From Azospirillum brasilense (GTDB taxonomy: Bacteria > Pseudomonadota > Alphaproteobacteria > Azospirillales > Azospirillaceae), in the NCBI RefSeq assembly GCF_007827795.1, contig NZ_VITI01000014.1, positions 62,001 through 126,000 on the forward strand: a DNA stretch of 64,000 nucleotides, given 5' to 3'. Below, one piece after another: positions 23,596 through 32,070 of this stretch. The notes beneath the pieces were generated by a model. It was not told the origin of the DNA. It saw only the letters and a list, made by a program, of their open reading frames with translations, and ran no database searches. Within the stretch, counting starts at the first letter, position 1. Each line of letters starts with the position of its first letter. Position numbers and translations under genes: made by a program.

Positions 23596-26235
23596 ATGAG
23601 CGCCAGCCGCGATTCTTCCCCCGCCACGCTCCAGGAGACGCTGGCGCAGGCCGTCGTCCATCACCAGTACGGACGGCTGGCGGAGGCGCGGCCCCTCTAC
23701 GAGCGGGTGCTGCGCCACGCGCCGGACCAGAGCGATGCGCTGCATCTGCTGGGCCTGCTGACGGCGCAGACCGGCGATGCGGAGTCGGGGATCGCGCTGA
23801 TCCGCAAGGCCGTGGCGAAGGATGGGACTCAGCCGGTCTTCCGCCTCAATCTGGGGCGCGTGCTGGAAGCGGCGGGGCGCTGGGCGGAGGCCGCGGACGC
23901 TTATGGCCACGCCGCCCGCCTCGACCCGCTGACCCCCGATCATCACCGGCTGGAGGCCGCCGCCCACGCCAAGCTGGGCCGGGCGGAGGCCGCGGCGCGG
24001 GCCTTCCGCCGCCTGCTGGCCCTTTTGCCGGAGGATGGGGAGACCGCCAACGCGCTGGCCGATGCGCTGTACGATCTGGGGCGGCCCGGACCGGCGGCGG
24101 ATTGGTACGGGCGGGCGTCGGCGCTCGGCCCCGCCGAGGTTCTGGCCGCCTACAACCAGGGTGCCGCGCTGCGTGACGCCGCGCGCCCGCGCGACGCGCT
24201 CGCCGCCTTCCGCCGCGCCGCCGCTCTGGCGCCGCTGTTGGTTCAGGCGCAGGAGCAGGTGACGGGCTTGTGCCACGCGCTGGGCGACATGGCCGGCGCG
24301 GCGGAGGCGGGACGCCGGCTGATGGCGCTGGAACCGGGCCACGGCGAAGGCGCGAAGATCCTGGGCGCGGCGCTGGCCGCGGCGGGACCCTGGCGCGAGG
24401 GGGCGGCGTGGCTGGAACGGGCGGCGGTGCTGGTCCCGGCCCCCGACGTCCTGCTGGTGCTCGGCAACCTGTGGCAGGAGCAAGGGCATCCCGCGGCGGC
24501 GCCGCGCTGCTACCGGCGCGCCCTGGCGCTGGCCCCGGGCTCCGCGACGGCGCTGACCGGGCTGGGCATGGCGCTGTCCGCCTTGGGACGGGTGGAGGAG
24601 GCTACGACGGCCGCCCGCCGCGCCGTCCGCACCGACCCGGAGGAGGCGGGCCACGCCCTCAACGCCGGGGCCGTCCAGCACCGGGCCAAGCGCCCCGAGG
24701 CCGCACGGGCGTGGTTCCGGCGCGCGCTGGCCTTGCAGCCCGACGGCGCCGCCGGCTGGACCAACCTCGGCTCCCACGCCATCGACGCGGGCGCCTTCGA
24801 CGATGCGCTCACCTTGCTGCGGCGGGCGCTGGCCCTGCGCACGGCGGAACGGGAGGCGTTGGCCAGCTCCAACCTGGGAGTCGCGCTGATGGCGCTCGGG
24901 CGCCATGGCGAGGCGGTGACCGCTCTGCGCGCCGCGCTGGACCGCGCGCCGCAGGATGCGGAGGTGCGCTCCAATTTGCTGTTCTGCCTGTGCTTTGCCG
25001 AGGAGGCGGACCTCGGCGCGGTGTTCGGGGAGCACCGGCGGTTCGAGCGCGCCGTGATGCCGGTGCCGCCCGCTGTCCGGCGCTTCGACGCGGTGAACCG
25101 CGACCCCGAGCGCCGTCTGCGCGTTGGTTACCTGTCGCCGGATTTCCAGCGCTACCCGGGGCCGGGCTATCATTTTCTGCTACCGCTGATCGAGCGCCAC
25201 GACCGGTCGGCGGTGGAGGTGACCTGCTATTACGCCGACCTTCCGAAGGACACCGCGACCACCCGCTTCGCCGCGCTGGCCGACCGTTGGCGCGACGTCG
25301 CGGCCCTGCCGGACGGCGAGCTGGAGCGCCTGATCCGGACGGACGGCATCGACGTGCTGGTGGATTGCGGCGGGCACATGTCGCGCAACCGCATGCCGCT
25401 GTTCATCCGCCGCCCGGCGCCGGTGCAGGTCAGTCTGCCGCTCTACCCGAACACGACGGGGCTGACGGCGATGGACTACCAGTTTTCCGACCACCGCTTC
25501 GCTGCGGCGAGCGCGGACGCCCTGCACACGGAGAGGCTGATCCGCCTACCGGGCAGCGTGCTGTGCTACCGCCCCGCGGAGTCCGCCGCGACACCGCCCG
25601 CCCGCCCGCCGGTGGAGACGGCGGGGGTGTTCACCTTCGGCTCCTTCAACAACCTGACGAAGCTGAACGCCTCCACCCTCGCGCTGTGGGGACGGGTGCT
25701 GGCGGCGGTGCCGGAGGCGCGGCTGATGCTGAAATGGCGGGGGCTGTCCGGCGGCGGGGTGGCGCGGCGGGTGCTGGACGCCTTCGCCGCCCATGGGGTT
25801 GAGGAGTCGCGGCTGCTGCTGCGCGGCACCGCCCCGGACCCCTACGAGGATTACCGGCTGCTCGATTGCGCTCTGGACCCCGTCTTCGCCAACGGCGGCA
25901 CGACGACCTGCGACGCGCTGTGGATGGGGGTGCCGGTGCTGTCCATCGCGGGGGAGGCGATGATCTCGCGCTGGGGCGCCACCATGCTCGGCAGCGTCGG
26001 GCTGGACGCGCTGGTGGTGGAGCGCGAGGACGATTACGTGGCGCTCGCCGTCCGGCTGGCCAACGACCGCGCCTTCCTGGCGGCGCAACGTGCGGGCTTG
26101 CGCGAGCGGATGGCGCGCTCCCCCCTGATGGACGAGGCGGGCTACACCGCGGCGGTCGAGGCCGGCTACCGCATGGCGTGGCGGCGCTGGTGCGCCGGCC
26201 TGGCGCCCGCCCGCATCGACATGAGCGCGGCATGA
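23596..26235 (+). CDS. TPR-repeat glycosyltransferase, GT41 (O-GlcNAc transferase/SPINDLY-like)
   Basis: 879 residues from the ATG at 23596. About residues 10-480 are tandem tetratricopeptide repeats (for example QSDALHLLGLLTAQTGDAES). About 510-870 is the GT41 catalytic region: LRVGYLSPDFQRYPGPGYHF with the conserved His, WRDVAALPDGE, VDCGGHMSRNR, GSFNNLTKLN..LWGRVL, and FANGGTTTCDALWMGVPV. These enzymes glycosylate Ser/Thr or related residues of proteins; in bacteria several modify flagellin or other surface proteins. Here no flagellar gene is near. The stop overlaps the GT9 gene start by four bases, so both likely act on one pathway. Confidence 0.93.
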   Translation: MSASRDSSPATLQETLAQAVVHHQYGRLAEARPLYERVLRHAPDQSDALHLLGLLTAQTGDAESGIALIRKAVAKDGTQPVFRLNLGRVLEAAGRWAEAADAYGHAARLDPLTPDHHRLEAAAHAKLGRAEAAARAFRRLLALLPEDGETANALADALYDLGRPGPAADWYGRASALGPAEVLAAYNQGAALRDAARPRDALAAFRRAAALAPLLVQAQEQVTGLCHALGDMAGAAEAGRRLMALEPGHGEGAKILGAALAAAGPWREGAAWLERAAVLVPAPDVLLVLGNLWQEQGHPAAAPRCYRRALALAPGSATALTGLGMALSALGRVEEATTAARRAVRTDPEEAGHALNAGAVQHRAKRPEAARAWFRRALALQPDGAAGWTNLGSHAIDAGAFDDALTLLRRALALRTAEREALASSNLGVALMALGRHGEAVTALRAALDRAPQDAEVRSNLLFCLCFAEEADLGAVFGEHRRFERAVMPVPPAVRRFDAVNRDPERRLRVGYLSPDFQRYPGPGYHFLLPLIERHDRSAVEVTCYYADLPKDTATTRFAALADRWRDVAALPDGELERLIRTDGIDVLVDCGGHMSRNRMPLFIRRPAPVQVSLPLYPNTTGLTAMDYQFSDHRFAAASADALHTERLIRLPGSVLCYRPAESAATPPARPPVETAGVFTFGSFNNLTKLNASTLALWGRVLAAVPEARLMLKWRGLSGGGVARRVLDAFAAHGVEESRLLLRGTAPDPYEDYRLLDCALDPVFANGGTTTCDALWMGVPVLSIAGEAMISRWGATMLGSVGLDALVVEREDDYVALAVRLANDRAFLAAQRAGLRERMARSPLMDEAGYTAAVEAGYRMAWRRWCAGLAPARIDMSAA

Positions 26236-27362
26236 CGGACGCCGTCTTCGACCTTTCGTCCGCCTGGCGCATCCTGGTGGTGAAGCTGGACGAGGCTGGC
26301 GACTTCGTGCTCGCCACGCCCTTCCTGCGCGGGCTGCGGGCCTCGGCGCCACGGGCGCGCATCGTGCTGGCGGTGCGCCCCGCCGTGGCCGACCTCGCCG
26401 TGACCTGCCCGCATGTCGACGCGGTGGTGGCCCCCCATCCGCAGCCGGGCGGCGGCATCGACCTGCGCGGCGTCACGCCCGGCGGCGCCGCGGCCTTCGC
26501 GGAGGCGTTCCGCGCCGGCTTCGACCTGACGCTGGTCCCCCGCTACGATTTCGACCGCCACGGCGCCACGGCGCTCGCCGCGAGCAGCCGCGCCCGCGCT
26601 GTTGTGGGCTTCTCCGAGACCGTCACGCCCTGGAAGGCGTCGGGCAACGCCGGCTTCGACCGCGCCTACACCCACCGGCTGACGCCGCCGCCGGGCCGCC
26701 ACGAGGTGGAGCAGAACCTCGCCTTGCTGCGCTTCGCCGGCGGGGTTCCGGACGGGGACGGGGTGGAGTTGCGTCTGACCGCGGAGGACCGGGCGGAGGC
26801 CGCCCGCCGGCTGACCGAAGCGGCGGGGGAGCGGATCATCGCCGTGGCGCCGGGGGCGGCGGCCGCGCGCCGCGAATACCCGCCGGACCGGCTGGCGGCG
26901 GTGGTCGCCGTGGTGGCGATCGCGCTCGGCGCGCGGGTGGCGGTTGTCGGCACGGAGCTGGAGCGGGCGACGGCGGAGCGGATCGCCGCGGCCCTGCCGG
27001 GGCGGGTGACCGACCTCACCGGACGGACCGGGCTGCGACAAGCGGCGGCGGTGATCGAGCGGACGGCGGGGCTGATCGCCATGGATTCCGGCCCGGCCCA
27101 TCTGGGGGCCGCCGTGGGCGTGCCGGTCGCTGTCTTCTCCTGCCATCCGGTGGGCGGCGACCCCAACCACTTCCACGCGCCGGAACGCTTCCGTCCCTGG
27201 TGCGCGCGGGCGCTGGTGTTGCGGCCCGCGACGGCGCTTGCGCCCTGTCCGCCGGAAAGCTGCACGGCGGCGGAGGCGCATTGCATCGCGTCGATTCCGC
27301 CGGACTTGGCGGCGGCGCGCATCCTCGCCCTGTTCGGCGGGCGTGGTGGTGCATCGCCCTGA
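26232..27362 (+). CDS. glycosyltransferase family 9 (heptosyltransferase-like)
   Basis: 376 residues from the ATG at 26232 overlapping the GT41 stop. The N-terminal Rossmann half begins WRILVVKLDEAGDFVLATPF, the ADP-heptose:LPS heptosyltransferase form (usually D-x-IGD). The donor half includes VAPGAAAARREYPPDRL and the end motif DSGPAHLGAAVGVPVAVF. Cytoplasmic face enzyme transferring heptose or another ADP-sugar to LPS core or a related acceptor. No other LPS genes adjoin it. Coupling to the GT41 gene suggests a joint role in glycan or glycoprotein assembly. Confidence 0.9.
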   Translation: MTDAVFDLSSAWRILVVKLDEAGDFVLATPFLRGLRASAPRARIVLAVRPAVADLAVTCPHVDAVVAPHPQPGGGIDLRGVTPGGAAAFAEAFRAGFDLTLVPRYDFDRHGATALAASSRARAVVGFSETVTPWKASGNAGFDRAYTHRLTPPPGRHEVEQNLALLRFAGGVPDGDGVELRLTAEDRAEAARRLTEAAGERIIAVAPGAAAARREYPPDRLAAVVAVVAIALGARVAVVGTELERATAERIAAALPGRVTDLTGRTGLRQAAAVIERTAGLIAMDSGPAHLGAAVGVPVAVFSCHPVGGDPNHFHAPERFRPWCARALVLRPATALAPCPPESCTAAEAHCIASIPPDLAAARILALFGGRGGASP

Positions 27363-27834
27363 ACCGCCCGTCCATCGGTCAGTGTGGCCGATGGGCAACC
27401 CGTGATGCCACCGGATCGGCGAAGCCCTTTCGGAGTGCCGCTTTCCGGCCTGTGGCGGCGCTGCATCACTCCCCGATATTTCGCGATACGGAAGCCACGC
27501 CCCTGGCACGAACGCCCCCGGAAACCGTATCTTATATGCATTGCAACATCAGCCGGTCCGTGAGGGATCATGAAGTCGTTCTTGTCCTCGCTTCAGCGGG
27601 ATTGGGCGTCCTGGAGCCCGGTCGAGCGTTTCGTCGCCGTCGGCTTCGTCACGGTGGCCCCGGTCGCCTCGCTGGCTTTCCTGCTCGCCCACTGACCGGC
27701 CTTGAATCCGGCGCTGTCCTTATCGGCGCCCGAAGGCACGCGCACGCATCCCTTGGCCCCGTCCTGCGTCCGGTGCGATACAGGAGGAGAGCAGGAACGG
27801 ACGAACCGTTCCGGCAGGAGAGGGATGACGAATC
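27363..27834 (+). other. 472-bp intergenic region with one possible small gene
   Basis: Between the GT9 and SDR genes. Apart from the small open frame at 27570-27695 (listed separately) I recognise nothing; GC is slightly lower near 27470-27560. Confidence 0.5.
27570..27695 (+). CDS. possible small membrane protein, 41 residues
   Basis: ATG at 27570 preceded by TGAGGG at suitable spacing. The product starts MKSFLSSLQRDWASWSPVE and ends with one hydrophobic helix (FVAVGFVTVAPVASLAFLL, split by position 21-39) and LAH. Third-base GC use looks like coding sequence. Too short for family assignment. It could be a free-standing small membrane protein. Confidence 0.5.
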   Translation: MKSFLSSLQRDWASWSPVERFVAVGFVTVAPVASLAFLLAH

Positions 27835-28536
27835 ATGGGCGATAAGGTTGCCATCATCACCGCGGGCGGCAGCGGCATGGGTGCCGCGGCGGCGCGGCGT
27901 TTGGCGGCGGACGGGTTCAACATCGCGGTGCTGTCCTCCTCCGGCAAGGGGGAGGCTCTGGCGGAGGAGCTGGGCGGGATCGGCGTGACCGGTTCGAACC
28001 AGTCCGCCGAGGATCTGGAGCGTCTGGTGACCCGGACGATGGAGCGCTGGGGCCGCATAGACGCGCTGGTGAACAGCGCCGGCCACGGCCCGCGCAAGCC
28101 GCTGCTGGAGCTGACCGACGAGGACTGGCACAAGGGGATCGAGGTCTATTTCCTGAACGTCGTCCGCGCGGTCCGGCTGGTGACCCCGGTCATGGTGCGC
28201 CAGAAGGGCGGGGCGATCATCAACATCTCGACCGCCTGGGCCTTCGAGCCGAGCCCGATGTTCCCGACCTCCGCCGTCGCTCGGGCCGGGCTGGCGTCCT
28301 TCACCAAGCTGTTCGCCGACCAGTACGCCGCCGACAATGTGCGGATGAACAACGTGCTGCCCGGCTGGATCGACAGCCTTCCGGCGACGGAGGAGCGGCG
28401 CCAGGGCGTGCCGATGGCCCGCTACGGCAAGAGCGAGGAGATCGCGGCGACCGTCGCCTTCCTCGCCTCCGACGGGGCCGGTTACATCACCGGACAGAAC
28501 ATCCGGGTGGACGGCGGCCTGTCGCGGTCTGTGTAA
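27835..28536 (+). CDS. atypical short-chain dehydrogenase/reductase (SDR)
   Basis: 233 residues. Cofactor loop TAGGSGMG at 9-16, NSAGHG at 80-85, Asn109 in FLNVV and catalytic-type Ser132 in INISTAWAF are present. The usual YxxxK is absent: the position 13 after Ser132 is Thr145 and the Lys position is Ala149 (PTSAVARAG). The C-terminal SDGAGYITGQNIRVDGGLS is intact, so the fold should be complete. It may bind nucleotide but use other chemistry, or act as a non-classical oxidoreductase. CAGGAGAG lies upstream of the ATG. It borders the C5-dicarboxylate-like island and converges on dctP. Confidence 0.88.
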   Translation: MGDKVAIITAGGSGMGAAAARRLAADGFNIAVLSSSGKGEALAEELGGIGVTGSNQSAEDLERLVTRTMERWGRIDALVNSAGHGPRKPLLELTDEDWHKGIEVYFLNVVRAVRLVTPVMVRQKGGAIINISTAWAFEPSPMFPTSAVARAGLASFTKLFADQYAADNVRMNNVLPGWIDSLPATEERRQGVPMARYGKSEEIAATVAFLASDGAGYITGQNIRVDGGLSRSV

Positions 28537-28548
28537 GAGTCTCCATAC

Positions 28549-28595
28549 AAAAAAATCGGTGCGGGTGGCGCCCCTTCCGGAACGCCGCCCGCACC
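28549..28595 (-). terminator. rho-independent terminator after dctP
   Basis: Thirteen-base arms GGTGCGGGTGGCG and CGCCGCCCGCACC (12 of 13 paired) followed, in the minus direction, by seven T. It lies 26 bp beyond the dctP stop and 13 bp beyond the converging SDR stop. Confidence 0.85.
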
Positions 28596-28620
28596 GCGAG
28601 GTGAAGCGAGGGGGATCGCC

Positions 28621-29652
28621 TCAGCTCTTGTTGCCGACGATGGCCTGATACTGCTTCCAGATCTCAGGGTAGCGCCGGACATAGTCCTCGTTGACCTTGT
28701 TGGCGATCTCGCGGAACTTCGCCTGCTCGGCCTCGGGGGCCACGGCCAGCCGCCCGCCCTGGGCGATCATCTGGTCCATGGTCTTCTTGTCGGCGTCGAT
28801 GGCGCGCTGCCACTGCTTGGCGATGATCTCGTTGGTGGTCGTCTCCACCACCTGGCGCAGGTCGTCGGGCAGGCCCTTCATCCACTTGTCGTCGACCAGG
28901 ACGGAGTAGGTGAGCAGGCTCATGCCCGGCACCAGCGAGGCGACCTTGGCGGCGTTGGTGCCGACCATCTCCCAGCCACCGGCGGAGGTGTAGATGCCGT
29001 CGATGGCCCCCTGCATCAGCGCCGCCGCCATTTCGGAGGCGGGCATCGACACCGGGCTGGCCCCGAAGTCGCGCATCAGCAGCTGCAGGACGCGCCCGCC
29101 GGTCAGGCGGATCTTGCTGCCCTTCAGGTCGCCGACCGAGGCGACCTCCTTGTCCTTGAACAGGAAGATCAGGTCGGCCGTGCGCATCAGCCCCATGACG
29201 CGGATGCCCTTGTCGGACACCAGCCCGGACAGCAGCTTGGACACCTCCTGCGCGGTTTCCGGCTTGGACATCGCGGCGTCGGTGACCGCGAAGGGCAGGT
29301 TCACCACGCCATACTGCGGGGCGATGCTCTCAAGCTGCACGCTGACCGGCCAGACCATGTGCACGGCGCCCGACCCGAGGGCGGCGACGGCGTCCTTGTC
29401 CTTGTAGAGCGTGCCAGAATGGAAGACCTTCGGCTTGATGCGGCCCTTCGAGCGCTCCTCGATCAGGGCCGCATACTCGTCCATCATCTTGGCGGTCCAG
29501 TGGGACGTCGCGATCTCGTCCGTCATCACCATCTCGACCGGCGCCGCCTGCGCGCGGGCCTGGCCCGGCGTCCCGGCGGCCAGCCCGGCCACGGTCATTC
29601 CGACCAGCAGCGTCCTCGCCCAAAATGGCCTGAACAGTGACGGATTGAACAT
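28621..29652 (-). CDS. TRAP transporter solute-binding protein (DctP family)
   Basis: 343 residues from the ATG at 29652, with GGAGGGAAG upstream. Signal peptide at about 1-35 (FWARTLLVGMTVAGLAAG..ARA), so periplasmic. The mature part matches DctP proteins: HSGTLYKDKDAVAALGSGAV, KGSKIRLTGGRVLQLLM and AALMQGAIDGIYTS, with the conserved Arg of the first that normally binds the substrate carboxylate. It should work with the DctQ and DctM membrane proteins at 39106-41018, encoded 10 kb away on the other strand within the same island. A TTGTACGGACAA site lies 89 bp upstream. Confidence 0.92.
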   Translation of the reverse strand: MFNPSLFRPFWARTLLVGMTVAGLAAGTPGQARAQAAPVEMVMTDEIATSHWTAKMMDEYAALIEERSKGRIKPKVFHSGTLYKDKDAVAALGSGAVHMVWPVSVQLESIAPQYGVVNLPFAVTDAAMSKPETAQEVSKLLSGLVSDKGIRVMGLMRTADLIFLFKDKEVASVGDLKGSKIRLTGGRVLQLLMRDFGASPVSMPASEMAAALMQGAIDGIYTSAGGWEMVGTNAAKVASLVPGMSLLTYSVLVDDKWMKGLPDDLRQVVETTTNEIIAKQWQRAIDADKKTMDQMIAQGGRLAVAPEAEQAKFREIANKVNEDYVRRYPEIWKQYQAIVGNKS

Positions 29653-29740
29653 TGGCTTCCCTCCCATGGCTGCGTTCGGACGCTTCTGGCCCGCTTGTCC
29701 GAACGATCATAGGGGAAAACTGTGCGGTGTGCCAACATTA

Positions 29741-29752
29741 TTGTACGGACAA
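29741..29752. promoter_or_regulatory. GntR/HutC-type operator candidate before dctP
   Basis: TTGTACGGACAA, one mismatch from the perfect palindrome at 31970. It is 89 bp upstream of the dctP start codon. Confidence 0.6.
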
Positions 29753-29782
29753 CTATACGCCATGGGCCGATCGCCGCCGCCC

Positions 29783-30985
29783 TTATGTCTTGCGGCGCGA
29801 CCAGAACAGGACCGCCGCCGCCCCGGCCAGCGGGAAGGCCGTCATCAGCGCGAAGGTCTCGCCGTAGCTGCCGACCGTGTTGAACAGGGTGGCGAACAGC
29901 GCCGGCCCGACGACCACGCCGGAGAAGGTGAACATCAGGGCGCCGCCGGTCGCCGTGCTGGCCGTGCCCTTCGGGGCGACCCGCGCCACCTCCGCCAGGA
30001 ACACGCCGTTCCAGCCGATGGCGGCGATGCCGAACACCGTCAGCACGCCGATCACCGCGGGCACCGGCCAGCTCGGTCCCAGGCCGGCGGTGGCCAGGGC
30101 CGAGGCGGCGGACAGCCCGCCGATGCCGCCCAGCACCGCCACGCCGGAGCGCAGCCGGTCGGCCAGCAGCCCCCAGCCGATGCGCGCCCCCGCCCCCGCC
30201 GCCTGCATCACCGACACGGCCAGCCCGGCGGACACGATGGACCAATGCAGGTCGTGCACCAGCATGTTGACCGTGAAGGCCATCAGCGACAGTTGGATCG
30301 CCGAGAAGAAGAAGCCCATCAGCGCGAAGCCGCGCAACGCCGGCACCCGCCAGACCAGCCGCGGCCCCTCCATCAGGTTGCCGCGGATCGGCAGGCCGGG
30401 GCTGCGGTCGTCGTCCCACACCCGGCGGCCCGGCGCGAAGAGGACCAGCAGCAGCGCGAACATGCCGGCCACCGCCAGCGCCGCCCCGCGCCAGCCGGCG
30501 ATCTCGCCGATCCCCGGCAGGGTCAGCCCGGCCAGCACGCCGGCCAGCGGCACGCCGGTCTGCTTCAGCGAGAAGACCAGATTGCGCCGCGCCGGCGGGG
30601 TGAAGCGGTTCAACAGGTGGGAGGAGGAGGGGTTCACCAGCCCGTAGCCGATGCCGAGCAGCACCGACGCCAGCGCCGCGACCCACAAATAGCCGGTGGC
30701 GATGCCCAGGCAACCGACCAGCCCCAGAGCCAAGGCCAGGATGCCGACCGTCCCGGCGCCCCAGCGGCGGACCACCAGACCGGCGAAGGCCGACACCAGC
30801 GCGGCGGCGCTGTAGATGACGCTGATCTGGTAGCCGACCGCCTCCGACCCCACCCCCAGCGAGGCGGCGGCCAGCGGGGCGACCGTCGCCAGCGTCAGGA
30901 CCGACAGGGTGGCGACGGTCTGGACGCTGGTCACCTCCGCCAGCAGCAGGGGAAAGGGGGCGGGCGGGGTTTCTTGCGTGGTCAT
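29783..30985 (-). CDS. major facilitator superfamily (MFS) transporter
   Basis: 400 residues with about twelve hydrophobic helices. The ATG at 30985 gives MTTQETPPAPFPLLL; the frame runs open much further upstream but there overlaps the lyase gene on the same strand and is a shadow. A GxLxDR-like loop is present between helices 2 and 3 (VVRRWGAGTVG) and 8-9 (GWGLLADRLRSG). Proton-coupled uptake or efflux of a small organic acid is likely; substrate unknown. It sits between dctP and the CitE-like lyase and has its own operator-like site directly before the start codon, so it belongs to the island's regulon. Confidence 0.88.
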   Translation of the reverse strand: MTTQETPPAPFPLLLAEVTSVQTVATLSVLTLATVAPLAAASLGVGSEAVGYQISVIYSAAALVSAFAGLVVRRWGAGTVGILALALGLVGCLGIATGYLWVAALASVLLGIGYGLVNPSSSHLLNRFTPPARRNLVFSLKQTGVPLAGVLAGLTLPGIGEIAGWRGAALAVAGMFALLLVLFAPGRRVWDDDRSPGLPIRGNLMEGPRLVWRVPALRGFALMGFFFSAIQLSLMAFTVNMLVHDLHWSIVSAGLAVSVMQAAGAGARIGWGLLADRLRSGVAVLGGIGGLSAASALATAGLGPSWPVPAVIGVLTVFGIAAIGWNGVFLAEVARVAPKGTASTATGGALMFTFSGVVVGPALFATLFNTVGSYGETFALMTAFPLAGAAAVLFWSRRKT

Positions 30986-30987
30986 GG

Positions 30988-30999
30988 GGGTCCGTACAA
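30988..30999. promoter_or_regulatory. operator-like site before the MFS gene
   Basis: On the minus strand TTGTACGGACCC, 10 of 12 identical to the site before dctP, three bases upstream of the MFS start codon. Repression there would block translation start or promoter clearance. Confidence 0.5.
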
Positions 31000-31038
31000 G
31001 TGGCGGTGGCGCGGTGCGCATGAACGGGCAATCCCTGG

Positions 31039-31935
31039 CTACAGCATTCCGGCGCGGCGGGCCAATGCCAGGATTCGATGGGACCCCAGCACCAGGGGCC
31101 GCTCGACCAGCTTGCCGTCGAGCACGCAGACCCCGCCGCCGGCGGCTTCGAAGGCGGACAGGACCCGCCCGGCGCGGAGCACCGCCTCCGGCGACGGGGT
31201 GTAGGCGTCGTGAATGGCGGCGATCTGCTTGGGATGGATGGCCGAGCGCGCGGTGAAGCCGTGCAGGACGCTGCGCGCCAGTTCCCGGCGGTAACCTTCC
31301 TCGTCGTCCAGCGCGATCCACGGCATGTCCAGCGCGTCCAGCCCGAAGCGGGCGGCCGCGTGCACGATTCGGGTGCGGGCCTGCACCAGCGGCTCCCAGG
31401 ACAGCGGCACGCGCAGCTCCGCCGACAGGTCGGCCCCGCCGAACATCAGGAAGGACAAGCGGGGGGAGGCCGCGGCGATCGCCATGACGTTCTCCAACCC
31501 GTCGGCGCTCTCGATCAGCGCGCCGAGCGCGCCGGGCAGATTGCGCTCGTCGAGAAGCCCGGCGGCCAGCCGGACGTCCTCGGCCCCGTCCACCTTCGGC
31601 AGCAGGATGCCCGCCCAGCGCGGCGCGGCGCCGTCCGGAAGATCGGTCAAAGCGAGGATGTCGAGCAGGCCGGTGCGGCTGCGCACCGAATTGGTTCGAA
31701 CGAAAACCGCCGGCCCGCCCGCGTCGGTGTGCTCCCGCAGGAAGGCGCAGACGGCGGCGCGGGCGCTGTCCTTGTCGCCGGGGGCCACCGCGTCCTCCAG
31801 ATCGATGATGACCGCGTCGGCGCCGGCCCCCAGGGCCTTGGTGAAACGGTCGGGACGGGCGCCGGGAACGAACAGGTAGGAGCGGCGGACCGGCGATTCC
31901 GGCGCCGTTGCTGCGTTCTGCAGATTGTTGGGCAT
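31039..31935 (-). CDS. CitE-like CoA-ester lyase (HpcH/HpaI aldolase family)
   Basis: 298 residues from the ATG at 31935 (a TTG at 31950 is possible). TIM-barrel lyase of the citrate lyase beta/malyl-CoA lyase group: RRSYLFVPGARPDRF with the CoA-binding start, ADAVIIDLEDAVAP with the metal-binding acids, and FGGADLSAELRV. C-terminal GFTARSAIHPKQI is also typical. Such enzymes split 3-hydroxyacyl-CoA dicarboxylates, for example malyl-, methylmalyl- or citramalyl-CoA, to acetyl- or propionyl-CoA plus an oxoacid. Divergent from the MaoC hydratase with a shared operator, fitting a hydratase-then-lyase sequence as in itaconate breakdown. Confidence 0.88.
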   Translation of the reverse strand: MPNNLQNAATAPESPVRRSYLFVPGARPDRFTKALGAGADAVIIDLEDAVAPGDKDSARAAVCAFLREHTDAGGPAVFVRTNSVRSRTGLLDILALTDLPDGAAPRWAGILLPKVDGAEDVRLAAGLLDERNLPGALGALIESADGLENVMAIAAASPRLSFLMFGGADLSAELRVPLSWEPLVQARTRIVHAAARFGLDALDMPWIALDDEEGYRRELARSVLHGFTARSAIHPKQIAAIHDAYTPSPEAVLRAGRVLSAFEAAGGGVCVLDGKLVERPLVLGSHRILALARRAGML

Positions 31936-31969
31936 GAAAACGCTTTCCAAGGGTGAGGGGGCGTGTTAT

Positions 31970-31981
31970 TTGTACGTACAA
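31970..31981. promoter_or_regulatory. perfect palindromic operator between citE-like and maoC genes
   Basis: TTGTACGTACAA, a perfect 12-bp palindrome 35 bp before the lyase ATG and 90 bp before the MaoC ATG. It resembles the TTGTATATACAA-type sites of HutC-subfamily GntR regulators, and two UTRA-domain GntR genes lie in the same island. Confidence 0.7.
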
Positions 31982-32070
31982 CATGCTATCACACGCGCTG
32001 AACATGTCACCTTGAAATGATCGGCGCCCCGCAATCATCCCTCCGATCCGCAGACAAGAGACTCCCGCCC

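Noticed and set aside
30986..32038. Upstream extension of the MFS frame across the CitE-like gene
   Set aside because: It overlaps a clearly recognised lyase in another frame of the same strand; the MFS N-terminus is at 30985.
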